A stretch of 64,000 nucleotides of DNA from Candidatus Poribacteria bacterium (GTDB lineage: Bacteria; Poribacteria; WGA-4E; GCA-2687025): NCBI GenBank assembly GCA_028818695.1, contig JAPPNK010000012.1:124001-188000 (forward strand), given 5' to 3'. Shown here piece by piece: positions 30,526 to 39,262 of this stretch. A program made the position numbers and the translations under genes. The notes under the pieces were generated by a model. The model was not told where the DNA came from and did no database searches. It was given only the letters and a program-made list of their open reading frames with translations. Position 1 is the first letter of the stretch. Every line of letters starts with the position of its first letter.

Positions 30526-31060
30526 CTTTACTCTCCTCCGTTTGAGCGGCTCGTTTAAAATCGTTCTGTTTCAAAATATAACACACCCATGCGCCTCGTT
30601 CGTCTATTTCGGTTCCTTCGGGTTGGAAGCCGCATTTTTCTAGGATGCGTATCGACGCGGGATTGTCTTCATGGCTCCGCGCGACGATGAACGGGTAGCC
30701 GCGTTCCGAAAAGACGCGCGTCAACACGGCGCGCGCCGCCGCGTATCCGTATCCGCGCCCCCAGAACGGCTTGCCGATCCAGTAGCCCAGCTCGGGCCGC
30801 CCTTGTCTGTCGCATTTGTCTAACCCAACGCTGCATACCCCGACAAATGTTTCTTCGGCGATCACGGCGTAGGTGAAAGCGGCGCCTTTTTCCCGACGGC
30901 TCTGATCGTATCGGACATACTCTTCGGCGCCGTTTTCTGGGTACGGATGCGGGATGGTTGTCATGGCGGCGACGGCGGCGTCAGACGCATACCGCTGTAT
31001 GAAGGGGGCGTGGCGCATTTCCAACGGCATGATCTGCGCTTCAGGGCGTTTTATTTTCAT
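30518..31060 (-). CDS. GNAT N-acetyltransferase (RimJ/RimL type), copy 2
   Basis: 180 residues, most similar to copy 1: both have AVIAE(D/E)(S/T)FVGVC, GYWIGKPFWGRGYGYAAARA and VLTRVFSERGYP. The two differ mainly at the tail (TEIDERGAWVCYILKQND). Recent tandem duplication is evident also at the DNA level around 30160-30250 and 30690-30790. ATG 31060 overlaps copy 3 by four bases. Catalytic residues cannot be assigned with certainty in this family. Confidence 0.85.
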   Translation of the reverse strand: MKIKRPEAQIMPLEMRHAPFIQRYASDAAVAAMTTIPHPYPENGAEEYVRYDQSRREKGAAFTYAVIAEETFVGVCSVGLDKCDRQGRPELGYWIGKPFWGRGYGYAAARAVLTRVFSERGYPFIVARSHEDNPASIRILEKCGFQPEGTEIDERGAWVCYILKQNDFKRAAQTEESKDG

Positions 31061-31584
31061 CGCCGCATCTCCCTTGTTTGAACGATGCGGTTGAAATCGT
31101 CCTGTTTCAAAACGTACCAGTTCAATGTGCCGGGTTCATACTCTTCAGAGCTTTCATATTGAAAGCCGCATTTTTCTAGGATGCGTATGGACGCCAGGTT
31201 GGCGGCAAGGCTGCGGGCGGCGATGAGCGGATAGCCCTGCTCTGAAAAGACGCGCTTCAATACGGCAAACGCCCCCGCGGTTCCATGACCATGACCCCAA
31301 AACGGCTTCCCGATCCAGTAAAACAGATTCGGCCGCTCTTCGTTGATGCGTACGCCGCACAGACCGACAAATGTTTCGTCGTTGTACACGGCATAAATAG
31401 AACCGGAGCCTTCATCCCGAAGGCGCACCGCCCAGCGAACGCTCTCCTTCCCGAAGTTTTCTGGAAGAGGATGGGGAACATGCGTCGTGGCGGCGATGGC
31501 GGGATCCGACGCATACCGCTGTATGAACGGCGCATGCTTCATTTCCAGCGGCTCTATTCGCGCTTCGGTCGGTCGTTTTTTCAT
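31057..31584 (-). CDS. GNAT N-acetyltransferase (RimJ/RimL type), copy 3
   Basis: 175 residues; the most diverged of the three. It keeps RIEPLEMKHAPFIQRYASDP and NLASIRILEKCGF, but the acetyl-CoA loop reads FYWIGKPFWGHGHGTAGAFA and the central strand LCGVRINEERPNL is shorter. Different substrate-facing residues suggest the copies have split functions. Its ATG overlaps the ileS stop by four bases. Confidence 0.85.
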   Translation of the reverse strand: MKKRPTEARIEPLEMKHAPFIQRYASDPAIAATTHVPHPLPENFGKESVRWAVRLRDEGSGSIYAVYNDETFVGLCGVRINEERPNLFYWIGKPFWGHGHGTAGAFAVLKRVFSEQGYPLIAARSLAANLASIRILEKCGFQYESSEEYEPGTLNWYVLKQDDFNRIVQTREMRR

Positions 31585-34500
31585 GCGTTCACCCTCCGCA
31601 CCGAGAGAGCCGCCTTGTCGCCGTCGATCTCCGCCTCTTTGGCGTATGCCCCCTCTTTCGGCTGATCGTCGATCTGGACAGCCAGCGTTTCGCGCATGAT
31701 GTCGTCCCGCAGGTTTTCAAAGGCGCGCTTCGAGTCGCCGACGCCTTCAAAGGTGAGCGCGATTCTGTCCGTCACATGGAAGCCCGCCTCTTTGCGCATC
31801 GCTTGAATGCGGTTGACAAGTTCGCGCGCCCGCCCTTCCTGAATCAGTTCCGGCGTCATGGTCAAATCCAGCGCGGCAAAAACGGTGCCGTTTGAGACGA
31901 CCGCATAACCCTCTCGGCTGCGCATGGAGACGGTAAAATCGTCCGGTTCCAAGACGAATTCGCCCGCTTCGGTTTGAATGCGCGCCTGTCCGCGTTTGTC
32001 CGCTTCGCGTTTCAGCTGCGCCGCGTCCGCGGTTTGGACGGCGCGCGCGATCTGTTGAACCGCCCTGCCGTGCTTCGGTCCGAGCGTTTTGAAGTTCGGC
32101 TTCGCTTCATACGCCGCAAAGTCGCTCAGGTTGCCGCCCCATTCGACCGCCTTGACGTTCAGCTCCTCCAGAGCGATCGGCGTCAGCTCGTTCATCGCCT
32201 CCCGCTCCGCTTCGCTGAATCCGCCGAGGATGATGCGGGAGAGCGGTTGTCGAGTGCGGATTTTGCTGTCGTTGCGCGCCGCTCTGCCCATGAGCGTGAC
32301 GCGCCTTGCCGTTTCCATCGCGCGCTCCAGATCGGCGTCCATGAGCCGTTCGTCAGCCGCGGGGAATGAACAGAGATGGACGCTTTCAGGCGCGTCAGGG
32401 TTGACGGAGCGTACCAGGTTTTGATGGATTTCTTCAGCCGCAAACGGGGTGAAGGGAGCCGTCAACAGCGCCGCCCCCGTTAAGGTTTCATGCAGCGTCG
32501 CAAACGCCGAGAGCGTGTCCGCTTCATCTGTCGAACCCCAGAAGCGGCTGCGCGAGCGGCGCACATACCAGTTGCTGAGATCGTCCACAAAACGATCCAG
32601 CGCCCGCGCAGCGCGCGTGATCTGATACTCTTCCATCTCCTTAAAAACCTCCCGCGCCGTCGAATGAAAACGGGAGACCGCCCATCTGTCCATCGCTGGA
32701 CGCTCCTTGACGGGAGGCGAGTTCTTCGTCGGGTCGATATTCTCCGCGTTCGCATACATCGCAAAAAAAGCGCACATGTTTTGGAGCGTTCCGAGATATT
32801 TATTGAGCGATTCGGCGACGCCGGCTTCGCTGTAAATGCGCGGCTGCCATGGCGGAGCTGCCGTGTAGAAGTTCCAGCGCACCGCGTCCGCGCCATGCTT
32901 GTTGAGAACTGTCCATGGGTCGACCGCGTTGCCTCGGCTCTTGCTCATCTTCTGTCCGTCTTCGCCCAGAACAAGCTCAAGGCAGAGGCAGTTGCGGTAT
33001 GCCGGCTCGTCGTAGAGGAACGCCCCTGTCGCGAGCAGGCTGTAAAACCAGCCGCGCGTCTGGTCGATGGCTTCAGAGATGTAGTCGGCGGGGTAATTCG
33101 CGCGCTGTTTCTGCTCGTTTTCAAAGGGAGCATGCCACTGGGCAGTATGGGCGCAGCCTGAATCGAACCATGCGTCCGCCACTTCTGGGATGCGCCGCAT
33201 TTCGCCGCCGCATTTTCCGCATTCAACAGATATTTCGTCGATATACGGGCGGTGGAGGTCCAGCTTTTCTGGGAAATTTGTCGCCCGTTTCTTCAGCTCG
33301 GCGACGCTGCCGAAGCATTCCGTTTCGCCGCATTCTCCGCATCTCCATATGGGCATCGGCGTTCCCCAGTAACGTTCGCGCGAGATCGCCCAGTCCACAT
33401 TGTTGCTGAGCCAGTCGCCGAAGCGTCCGCGGCGGATATGATCGGGGCGCCAGTTCACCTGGTCGTTCAGCTCCATCATGCGGTCTTTATACGCTGTCGT
33501 TTTGATGAACCATGAGGCGCGGGCGTAGTAGAGCAGAGGGGAATCGCATCGCCAGCAGAACGGGTATTCATGCGTGTACCGCTCCGATTTGAGCAGCTGT
33601 CCGCGTTTTTCCAGGTCGGCGGCGATCTCTGGATCGGCGTCCTTCACGAAAACGCCCGCCCATGGCTCCGCTTCTTTAGTGAACCGCCCCTCCGCGTCCA
33701 CGAGCTGAATTGTCGGCAGCCCATGGGTCTGCCCTATCTCGTAGTCGTCCTGTCCGAAAGCGGGGGCGATGTGGACGATGCCGGTTCCGTCCTGCATCGT
33801 CACAAACTCGGCTCCGATGACCTGATAGGCGTTTTCGAAGTCGCCGGCAAAGGGGAACAGCGGCTCATACCGCCGTCCGATCAGGTCGCTTCCCTTTTCG
33901 GTTTTGACGATCTGCGCGTCTATGCCGTCCAGAACCTTCGGCGCAAGGTCTGCCGCGAGCGTCCATGTTTCCGCGCCGCACTGGACGAGGGCGTAGTCGG
34001 CGTCCGGCTTCACCGCTAAGGCGGCGTTGGACGGCAGAGTCCACGGGGTGGTCGTCCAGACAAGGTAGCTGCGGTTCGGGTCCTCTTCGTCGCGGAACTT
34101 CACATAGACGGACGGGTCTTCCGTTTCGGCGTAGCCTTGGGCGACCTCATGGCTTGAAAGCGTCGTTCCGCAGCGGGGGCAGTAAGGCGCCACCTTATGC
34201 CCTTCGTAGAGCAGCCCCTTGTCATCCATCTGCTTGAGAACCCACCAGACCGATTCAATGTAGTCGTTGCGGTAGGTGATGTACGGATTCTCCATGTCGA
34301 TCCAGAAGCCGATGCGTTCGGTTGTTTTTTTCCAGTCCTGTTCATAGGCGAGGACGCTTTCGCGGCATTTTTCGACGAACTGCTGGATGCCGTACTGCTC
34401 GATTTCTTTTTTTCCGTCCAGTCCGAGGGCTTTTTCGACTTCGATTTCGACGGGGAGTCCGTGCGTATCCCATCCGCCTTTGCGTTCGACAAGGCGTCCA

Positions 34501-34733
34501 GTCATGGTTTTGTATCGGCAGACGACATCTTTCATGGCGCGGGCGAGGATATGGTGGACTCCCGGTTTTCCGTTTGCAGTCGGAGGTCCTTCTAGGAAGA
34601 CAAACGGTTTTTCAGCGCGTCTGTTTTCGATAGACTTTTGAAAGATGCCGCTTTCGCGCCAGAACTGGATGACCGCTTCTTCTCTTTGCGGACGATTCAA
34701 GCCGGGTGCGATCTCTTTGAAGAGCGGCGCCAT
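31581..34733 (-). CDS. ileS: Isoleucyl-tRNA synthetase, type 2 with GXHH signature
   Basis: 1050 residues. GWDTHGLPVEIEVEK and the long C-terminal part resemble the eukaryote-like IleRS2 branch. At the class I HIGH position the protein reads GVHH (Gly58-Val59-His60-His61 in GKPGVHHILARAMKD), i.e. the first and third motif residues are swapped relative to HXGH. KMSKS is normal (GQKMSKSRGN, near residue 595). An intact CP1 editing region lies between. ATG 34733 is chosen for GGAGAG six bases upstream; the frame also opens at 34799 but that region forms the terminator hairpin. It heads a nine-gene overlapping run ending with the LarA-like gene. Confidence 0.92.
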   Translation of the reverse strand: MAPLFKEIAPGLNRPQREEAVIQFWRESGIFQKSIENRRAEKPFVFLEGPPTANGKPGVHHILARAMKDVVCRYKTMTGRLVERKGGWDTHGLPVEIEVEKALGLDGKKEIEQYGIQQFVEKCRESVLAYEQDWKKTTERIGFWIDMENPYITYRNDYIESVWWVLKQMDDKGLLYEGHKVAPYCPRCGTTLSSHEVAQGYAETEDPSVYVKFRDEEDPNRSYLVWTTTPWTLPSNAALAVKPDADYALVQCGAETWTLAADLAPKVLDGIDAQIVKTEKGSDLIGRRYEPLFPFAGDFENAYQVIGAEFVTMQDGTGIVHIAPAFGQDDYEIGQTHGLPTIQLVDAEGRFTKEAEPWAGVFVKDADPEIAADLEKRGQLLKSERYTHEYPFCWRCDSPLLYYARASWFIKTTAYKDRMMELNDQVNWRPDHIRRGRFGDWLSNNVDWAISRERYWGTPMPIWRCGECGETECFGSVAELKKRATNFPEKLDLHRPYIDEISVECGKCGGEMRRIPEVADAWFDSGCAHTAQWHAPFENEQKQRANYPADYISEAIDQTRGWFYSLLATGAFLYDEPAYRNCLCLELVLGEDGQKMSKSRGNAVDPWTVLNKHGADAVRWNFYTAAPPWQPRIYSEAGVAESLNKYLGTLQNMCAFFAMYANAENIDPTKNSPPVKERPAMDRWAVSRFHSTAREVFKEMEEYQITRAARALDRFVDDLSNWYVRRSRSRFWGSTDEADTLSAFATLHETLTGAALLTAPFTPFAAEEIHQNLVRSVNPDAPESVHLCSFPAADERLMDADLERAMETARRVTLMGRAARNDSKIRTRQPLSRIILGGFSEAEREAMNELTPIALEELNVKAVEWGGNLSDFAAYEAKPNFKTLGPKHGRAVQQIARAVQTADAAQLKREADKRGQARIQTEAGEFVLEPDDFTVSMRSREGYAVVSNGTVFAALDLTMTPELIQEGRARELVNRIQAMRKEAGFHVTDRIALTFEGVGDSKRAFENLRDDIMRETLAVQIDDQPKEGAYAKEAEIDGDKAALSVRRVNA

Positions 34734-34758
34734 TTGTAACTCTCCATGCGGATTTAAC

Positions 34759-34790
34759 AAAAAAGCCCATCCCGCTGAGCGGCGATGGGC
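34759..34790 (-). terminator. Intrinsic terminator inside the ileS leader
   Basis: GCCCATC (34790-34784) pairs with GATGGGC (34771-34765), with an inner CCGC/GCGG stem and a TCA loop, followed directly by TTTTTT (34764-34759). It lies 26 bases before the ileS ATG and downstream of its promoter, the arrangement of an attenuator. Confidence 0.85.
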
Positions 34791-34935
34791 TTCAACCATG
34801 CTTCGAAATTCCTGAGAGAACTTAGACGCTGTCCGCCCGCTCGCCGCCTATTCCGCCCCGTAAAATGGGGCGAATAAGTCGAAGCGCTTTGGCGCGGTAT
34901 GCAAACTTCATCGTTCGTCTCTCAGATACGACCTA
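34791..34935 (-). promoter_or_regulatory. Candidate attenuation leader of ileS
   Basis: About 145 bases of untranslated leader between the predicted start (near 34935) and the terminator. GAGCGGGCG, upstream in the leader, can pair with CGCCGCTC inside the terminator stem (with one bulge), offering a simple antiterminator. A UGGU just before the hairpin could pair with the ACCA end of tRNA-Ile as in a T-box, but the usual GGUGGNACCGCG block is absent, so I do not call a T-box. Confidence 0.45.
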
Positions 34936-34941
34936 GAATAA

Positions 34942-34970
34942 AGCATACTTGCCGCTATAGGGGTTGTCAA
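34942..34970 (-). promoter_or_regulatory. Sigma-70 promoter of the ileS operon
   Basis: TTGACA (34970-34965), 17-base spacer, TATGCT (34947-34942). The predicted start near 34935 gives a leader of about 200 bases. The 34971-35165 stretch beyond it, leading to the divergent reductase gene, shows no clear gene or site. Confidence 0.75.
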
Positions 34971-35165
34971 ATTAAATCGATTTTTTATGGGAAGGGGCTT
35001 GCTTGCGCGGAAATCTTAAAGTACCCATCGCCGTCTAAATCGGTTCCCGGGCGCTGCCGCCGCCTTCGGATACTTGTTCGCCGCAGATTGCGTTGCGCTC
35101 AGACGGCAAGCATGGTAGTACTAATCTATGCGAGCAACAGGCGCAGTATAGAAAGGCGTCGTTCA

Positions 35166-36710
35166 ATGGATCGTATTCAGGGTTTCTACGCCGGGAAAAC
35201 CGCTCTCATTGTAGGAGCCACCGGCTTTTTGGGAAAGCCGCTGGTAGAAAAACTGCTGCGCGGCGCTCCCGATATACGCCAAATCTATGTTCTCATACGC
35301 GAAAAAAGGGACGCGCGCGGACGAACCGTCGATGCTCAGGAGCGGTTTGAACAGGAGATGCTGCCGATAGGCGTCTTCGACAGGCTGCGCGAAGAATGGG
35401 GCGCCGACTTTGACGCGCGCGTACGGGACAAGGTGAAGGCGGTTGCCGGCGACATCGGCCTGCCGAAACTTGGCATGTCGGACGAAGAGTACGCCGCTCT
35501 CGCATCGGAGGTTCAGATCGTCGTCAACAGCGCCGCGGTCGTTGTCTTCGATTCGCCCTTGGACGAGGCGCTGGAGATGAACGCGGAGGCTCCGAGGCGG
35601 ATTGTTCAGTTTGCTAAAGAGTGCGGCGGCGCCGTTCTGGCGCATATCTCCACCGCGTATGTGAACGCCGGGAATCCGAACGCCGCCCCTGAAGCCGCCC
35701 TGCCGACCGATCAAGAGCGGCCCGACGGATGGAACGGTCCTGTTCTGCCGCATGATGTCGACAAGGAGATCGAAACGCTCAAACGGGCATGCGAAGAGGA
35801 GGAATACGCCAGCGAGGAGAAACGCCAAGCCGCGCTCGTCAAAGCCGGCATGGACAGGGCGCGCGAACGCGGATGGAGCGACACCTACGCCTACACGAAA
35901 GCTCTCGGCGAACGAGTGACGGAGCTGTCGCGCGGCGACCTGCCCGTTCTGATTGTGCGTCCGTCCATCATCGAAAGCAGCTTGCAGGAACCTGACCCTG
36001 GGTGGATCGACGGGTTTCGGATGGCGGATCCGATCATTGCGGCGTATGGAAAGGGGCGTCTGCCCGATTTTCCGCTCAACCCTGATGTCACCGCGGATCT
36101 GATACCGGTCGACTATGTTGTGAACGCGGCGCTCACCGCGATAGTTGAGACGGCGGAAAAAGGCGGGCTGCGGTATTACCATGTCGCCAGCGGCGCCGAA
36201 AACCCGCTTTCGTACCGGAACCTGTATAGATACTCCCGCGACTATTTTCTCCAGTGGCCGATGACCGACAAATCAGGGTCGCCTGTGGCGGTTCCAGAGT
36301 TCACCTTTCCGTCGATAGAGGCGTACCGCGCCCAGTTGCGGCGTAAACTGAAGCTGTTGGGCGTTTTCGATCAGCTGCTGTCGCTCATACCGTCGAAACG
36401 GATGAAACGGCGCCGGCAGCGCCTGGGTCTTCTTCGCAACGCGGGCGAACGTCTGCTTTACTACACGGTGATTTACGGACCGTATATTCAGAACCGGTAT
36501 CTGTTCGACACGTCCAATACGCGCGCGATGATAGAGCGTCAAACAGAAGAGGAGCGGGAGCGGTGGGGTTTTGACGTCTCGAAGATCGACTGGCGCGCCT
36601 ATCTGATGGAGGCGCATATACCGGGGCTGAAACGCAACGTATTGAAAATCTCGGATGACGCCGAGCATGTGGATCGTCCTATGTCGGAGGGTTCCGAATC
36701 ATGGACATAG
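35166..36710 (+). CDS. Fatty acyl-CoA/ACP reductase (NAD-binding 4, FAR type)
   Basis: 514 residues. The extended-SDR nucleotide motif GATGFLGKPLVEKLL is at residues 17-31, LIREKRDARGR follows as in male-sterility reductases, HISTAYVNAG is the Ser strand and YAYTKALGE supplies the YxxxK catalytic pair. The C-terminal 150 residues match the FAR C domain region. It would reduce a long-chain acyl thioester to aldehyde or alcohol. ATG 35166 is used; 89 in-frame codons upstream have no homology and run into the ileS promoter region. Its end overlaps the ligase gene by ten bases. See the ether-lipid finding. Confidence 0.85.
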   Translation: MDRIQGFYAGKTALIVGATGFLGKPLVEKLLRGAPDIRQIYVLIREKRDARGRTVDAQERFEQEMLPIGVFDRLREEWGADFDARVRDKVKAVAGDIGLPKLGMSDEEYAALASEVQIVVNSAAVVVFDSPLDEALEMNAEAPRRIVQFAKECGGAVLAHISTAYVNAGNPNAAPEAALPTDQERPDGWNGPVLPHDVDKEIETLKRACEEEEYASEEKRQAALVKAGMDRARERGWSDTYAYTKALGERVTELSRGDLPVLIVRPSIIESSLQEPDPGWIDGFRMADPIIAAYGKGRLPDFPLNPDVTADLIPVDYVVNAALTAIVETAEKGGLRYYHVASGAENPLSYRNLYRYSRDYFLQWPMTDKSGSPVAVPEFTFPSIEAYRAQLRRKLKLLGVFDQLLSLIPSKRMKRRRQRLGLLRNAGERLLYYTVIYGPYIQNRYLFDTSNTRAMIERQTEEERERWGFDVSKIDWRAYLMEAHIPGLKRNVLKISDDAEHVDRPMSEGSESWT

Positions 36711-39262
36711 CTTTCTCCGAAATGACGCTGGCGCGGATGCTGCTTCAGACGGCGGAGCAGTTTGACGACAAGACCGCTTTTCGTATGAAACGTCAGAATG
36801 CGTGGTACGAGATCTCCTACAGGGAGGCCGTTCGGCGGTCGCAAGGATTCGCGCGGCATCTGGCGGAGCGGGGGTTCGGTAGGGGAAGTCGGGCGATTCT
36901 GTTTGGGGAAAGTTGCCCCGAATGGGCGGTTGCGTATTTTGGATGCGCCGCGGCCGGTATGAGCGTCATTCCGCTGGATCCGCAAACGCGCATCGACGAG
37001 GCGCTGGCGATACTTGATTTTGCGGAGGCGCAGTGTTTCATTGCGTCGGACAGTCTTGCGCCCCCTCTCAAAAAGAGTTTGGACGAGGCGGGATGCGAGG
37101 AGCCTTTATGGACATTCACGACGCTGCCGGAGGAGCCAGGGGGAGAAATCGACCGCGGAGAGCCTGACGCCGTCGCATCGGTCATCTTCATCGCCGGGAC
37201 GACGATTGAACCGCGCGCCGCCATGCTGTCCCATTCGAATCTGTTGGCGAATGTCGCAAGCGTCTCGCGCCTTCTGCATCCGTTTCCTACGGACGAGTTT
37301 CTGTCCATCTTGCCGTTGAATACCGGTTTTGAGTTTACGAACGGGCTTCTGGGACCGATCACCGCGGGCGCGTCTGTGACCTATGCGGGTACGTTCAACC
37401 CGCGCAAGATCCTGGCGATGTTGAACGAGGTGGGCGCGACGGTCATGCTCGGCATCCCGCGTCTGTTTCAGATGTGCGCGGATATGGCGCGTCGGCGCGC
37501 CGCCGAGTCGAACGAATCGCCTGAAAGCGAATTGCGGAAGCTGTTTGGCGACAGCGTCCGCGTGCTGGTGTGCGGCGGTTCGGCTCTTGACCATGACGTT
37601 TATGAGCTGTTTTTGAGCGCGGATATGCCGATTCATGAGGGTTATGGGTTGACAGAGGCTTCGCCCGTGTTGACGGTGAATCCGTACCGCAAGACGAAAA
37701 AAGCGAGCGTCGGCGTCGCCGTGCCGGAGGTGGAGATTCGGATCGACGCGCCGGGGAGCGACGGAATCGGGGAGGTGATTGCGCGCGGGCCGAATGTGAT
37801 GCAGGGATATTTGAAGAATCCGGCGACGAGCGCCGAAAAACTGCGCGGCGGATGGCTCCGCACAGGCGATCTTGGGCGTCTGGACGAGGATCGGTACCTC
37901 TACCTGACGGGGCGCATCAAGGATATGATCGTCACAAGCGCCGGCAAAAATGTGTATCCGGACGAGGTGGAGCTGATCTATAAGAACCTGCCGTATGTGC
38001 GCGAGATGTGCGTCATCGGCGTCAAGAGTCCGCAGCAGCGGGAAGAGGTACATGGCGTCTTTTCGGTCGCGTCCGTCGTTCTGCGCGACGAGGAGAAGAT
38101 GGCGGAACTGCAGGCGGCGATACAGGAGCGGAGCGCATCGATTCCGTCCTACCAGCGTCTTCAGAGGACGCATTTTCGGGCTGAGGAGCTGCCGAAGACG
38201 AGCTCCATGCGTCTGCGGCGGGACGCTGTGCGGGAGTGGATTCTTGAAGGCGGGGGGAAGCGGGCGGTCGATGCGCCCAGCGCCGAAGCGGCTGAACCGA
38301 TAGAGGAAGGTTGGAAGCGGGAGCTGGCGAATGAGATTGCGCTCATATCGGGCGCGGACGCCGATTCGGTGCAGTTGAGCGACGACCTTGACCAGGATCT
38401 GCAGCTCGATTCGCTCATGAAGGTGGAGATGCTGGCGGCGGTTGAGAAGCGTTTCAGCGTCTCGATTCCAGAGCAGATTGCGCTTCGTTTTCAGACGATT
38501 CAGGACGCTGTCGATTTCCTAGAGCCGTATGTTGAAGAGTGGATTCCGCGCGAGGGCGAGTCGGAATATGACGAATCGGCGTCGCTTGAAGCGGAGATGC
38601 GGTATTTGGACTATTCGTCGTTTCAGAAGATCCTCGGGCGCAGTTTTCGTTGGACGATGCGCCTGATTTTCAAGACGGCGTTTCGCTTGAAAGCTGAAGG
38701 GACGGAGCGGCTGCCGACCGGCGCGCCTTATATTATCGCGGCAAACCATGCGAGTCATTTGGACAGCCCTGCGGCGCTTTCGGCTTTGGGGGAAGCGGCG
38801 TCGCGCTTTCATGTGCTTGGGGCGAAGGATTACTTTTTCGATTCGTACGCTAAAGGCTGGGCGGTCAACACGCTGCTGAACGTTCTTCCGTTTGATCGGC
38901 AGGGGAATTTTTTGCGCAGCTTGCAGCTGTCGCGGGAGGCGCTGCATCGCGGGCGGTCGCTGCTGATCTTCCCTGAAGGCACGCGGTCGCGGGACGGCGG
39001 CATACAGCCGTTTAAACCTGGGCTGGGGCTTTTGGCGCTTGAGCTGGGGGCTGCGATTGTGCCGGCGCATATTTCTGGGACGCGCCGGGCGTTGCCGGTT
39101 GGGCGCCGATTTCCGGCGCTGGCGCCTGTTCATGCGCGTTTTGGGGAGCCGATTTTGATGTCGCCCTATCAGGAGCGCGCCGCTTCCGAGCCGAATTACC
39201 TTCTCTATCGAGAGATCGCCGATCGAGTGGAGCGGGCGGTGAGAGAGCTCGGAGGCGTATGA
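36701..39262 (+). CDS. Fatty-acid ligase - ACP - PlsC acyltransferase fusion
   Basis: 853 residues with three domains. Residues 1-515: AMP-forming acyl ligase, with EGYGLTEASPV, GWLRTGDLG and LTGRIKDMIVTSAGKNVYPDEVE. The phosphate-binding loop is unusual (FIAGTTIEPRAAMLSH at 163-178) where SGTTGxPKG is expected. Residues 530-605: acyl carrier protein, with phosphopantetheine Ser571 in LQLDSLMKVE. Residues 650-853: PlsC-type acyltransferase with NHASHLD (682-688) and FPEGTRSR (757-764). It would activate a fatty acid, hold it on the ACP and pass it on, probably to the neighbouring reductase or to a glycerol acceptor. Confidence 0.88.
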   Translation: MDIAFSEMTLARMLLQTAEQFDDKTAFRMKRQNAWYEISYREAVRRSQGFARHLAERGFGRGSRAILFGESCPEWAVAYFGCAAAGMSVIPLDPQTRIDEALAILDFAEAQCFIASDSLAPPLKKSLDEAGCEEPLWTFTTLPEEPGGEIDRGEPDAVASVIFIAGTTIEPRAAMLSHSNLLANVASVSRLLHPFPTDEFLSILPLNTGFEFTNGLLGPITAGASVTYAGTFNPRKILAMLNEVGATVMLGIPRLFQMCADMARRRAAESNESPESELRKLFGDSVRVLVCGGSALDHDVYELFLSADMPIHEGYGLTEASPVLTVNPYRKTKKASVGVAVPEVEIRIDAPGSDGIGEVIARGPNVMQGYLKNPATSAEKLRGGWLRTGDLGRLDEDRYLYLTGRIKDMIVTSAGKNVYPDEVELIYKNLPYVREMCVIGVKSPQQREEVHGVFSVASVVLRDEEKMAELQAAIQERSASIPSYQRLQRTHFRAEELPKTSSMRLRRDAVREWILEGGGKRAVDAPSAEAAEPIEEGWKRELANEIALISGADADSVQLSDDLDQDLQLDSLMKVEMLAAVEKRFSVSIPEQIALRFQTIQDAVDFLEPYVEEWIPREGESEYDESASLEAEMRYLDYSSFQKILGRSFRWTMRLIFKTAFRLKAEGTERLPTGAPYIIAANHASHLDSPAALSALGEAASRFHVLGAKDYFFDSYAKGWAVNTLLNVLPFDRQGNFLRSLQLSREALHRGRSLLIFPEGTRSRDGGIQPFKPGLGLLALELGAAIVPAHISGTRRALPVGRRFPALAPVHARFGEPILMSPYQERAASEPNYLLYREIADRVERAVRELGGV

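Noticed and set aside
34735-34935. T-box riboswitch for tRNA-Ile
   Set aside because: A UGGU and a terminator are present, but the conserved T-box core and a convincing specifier stem are not; kept only as an unclassified attenuator.
34899-35165. 89-codon N-terminal extension of the acyl-CoA reductase
   Set aside because: No homology, overlaps the ileS promoter region, and the Rossmann fold starts right after ATG 35166.
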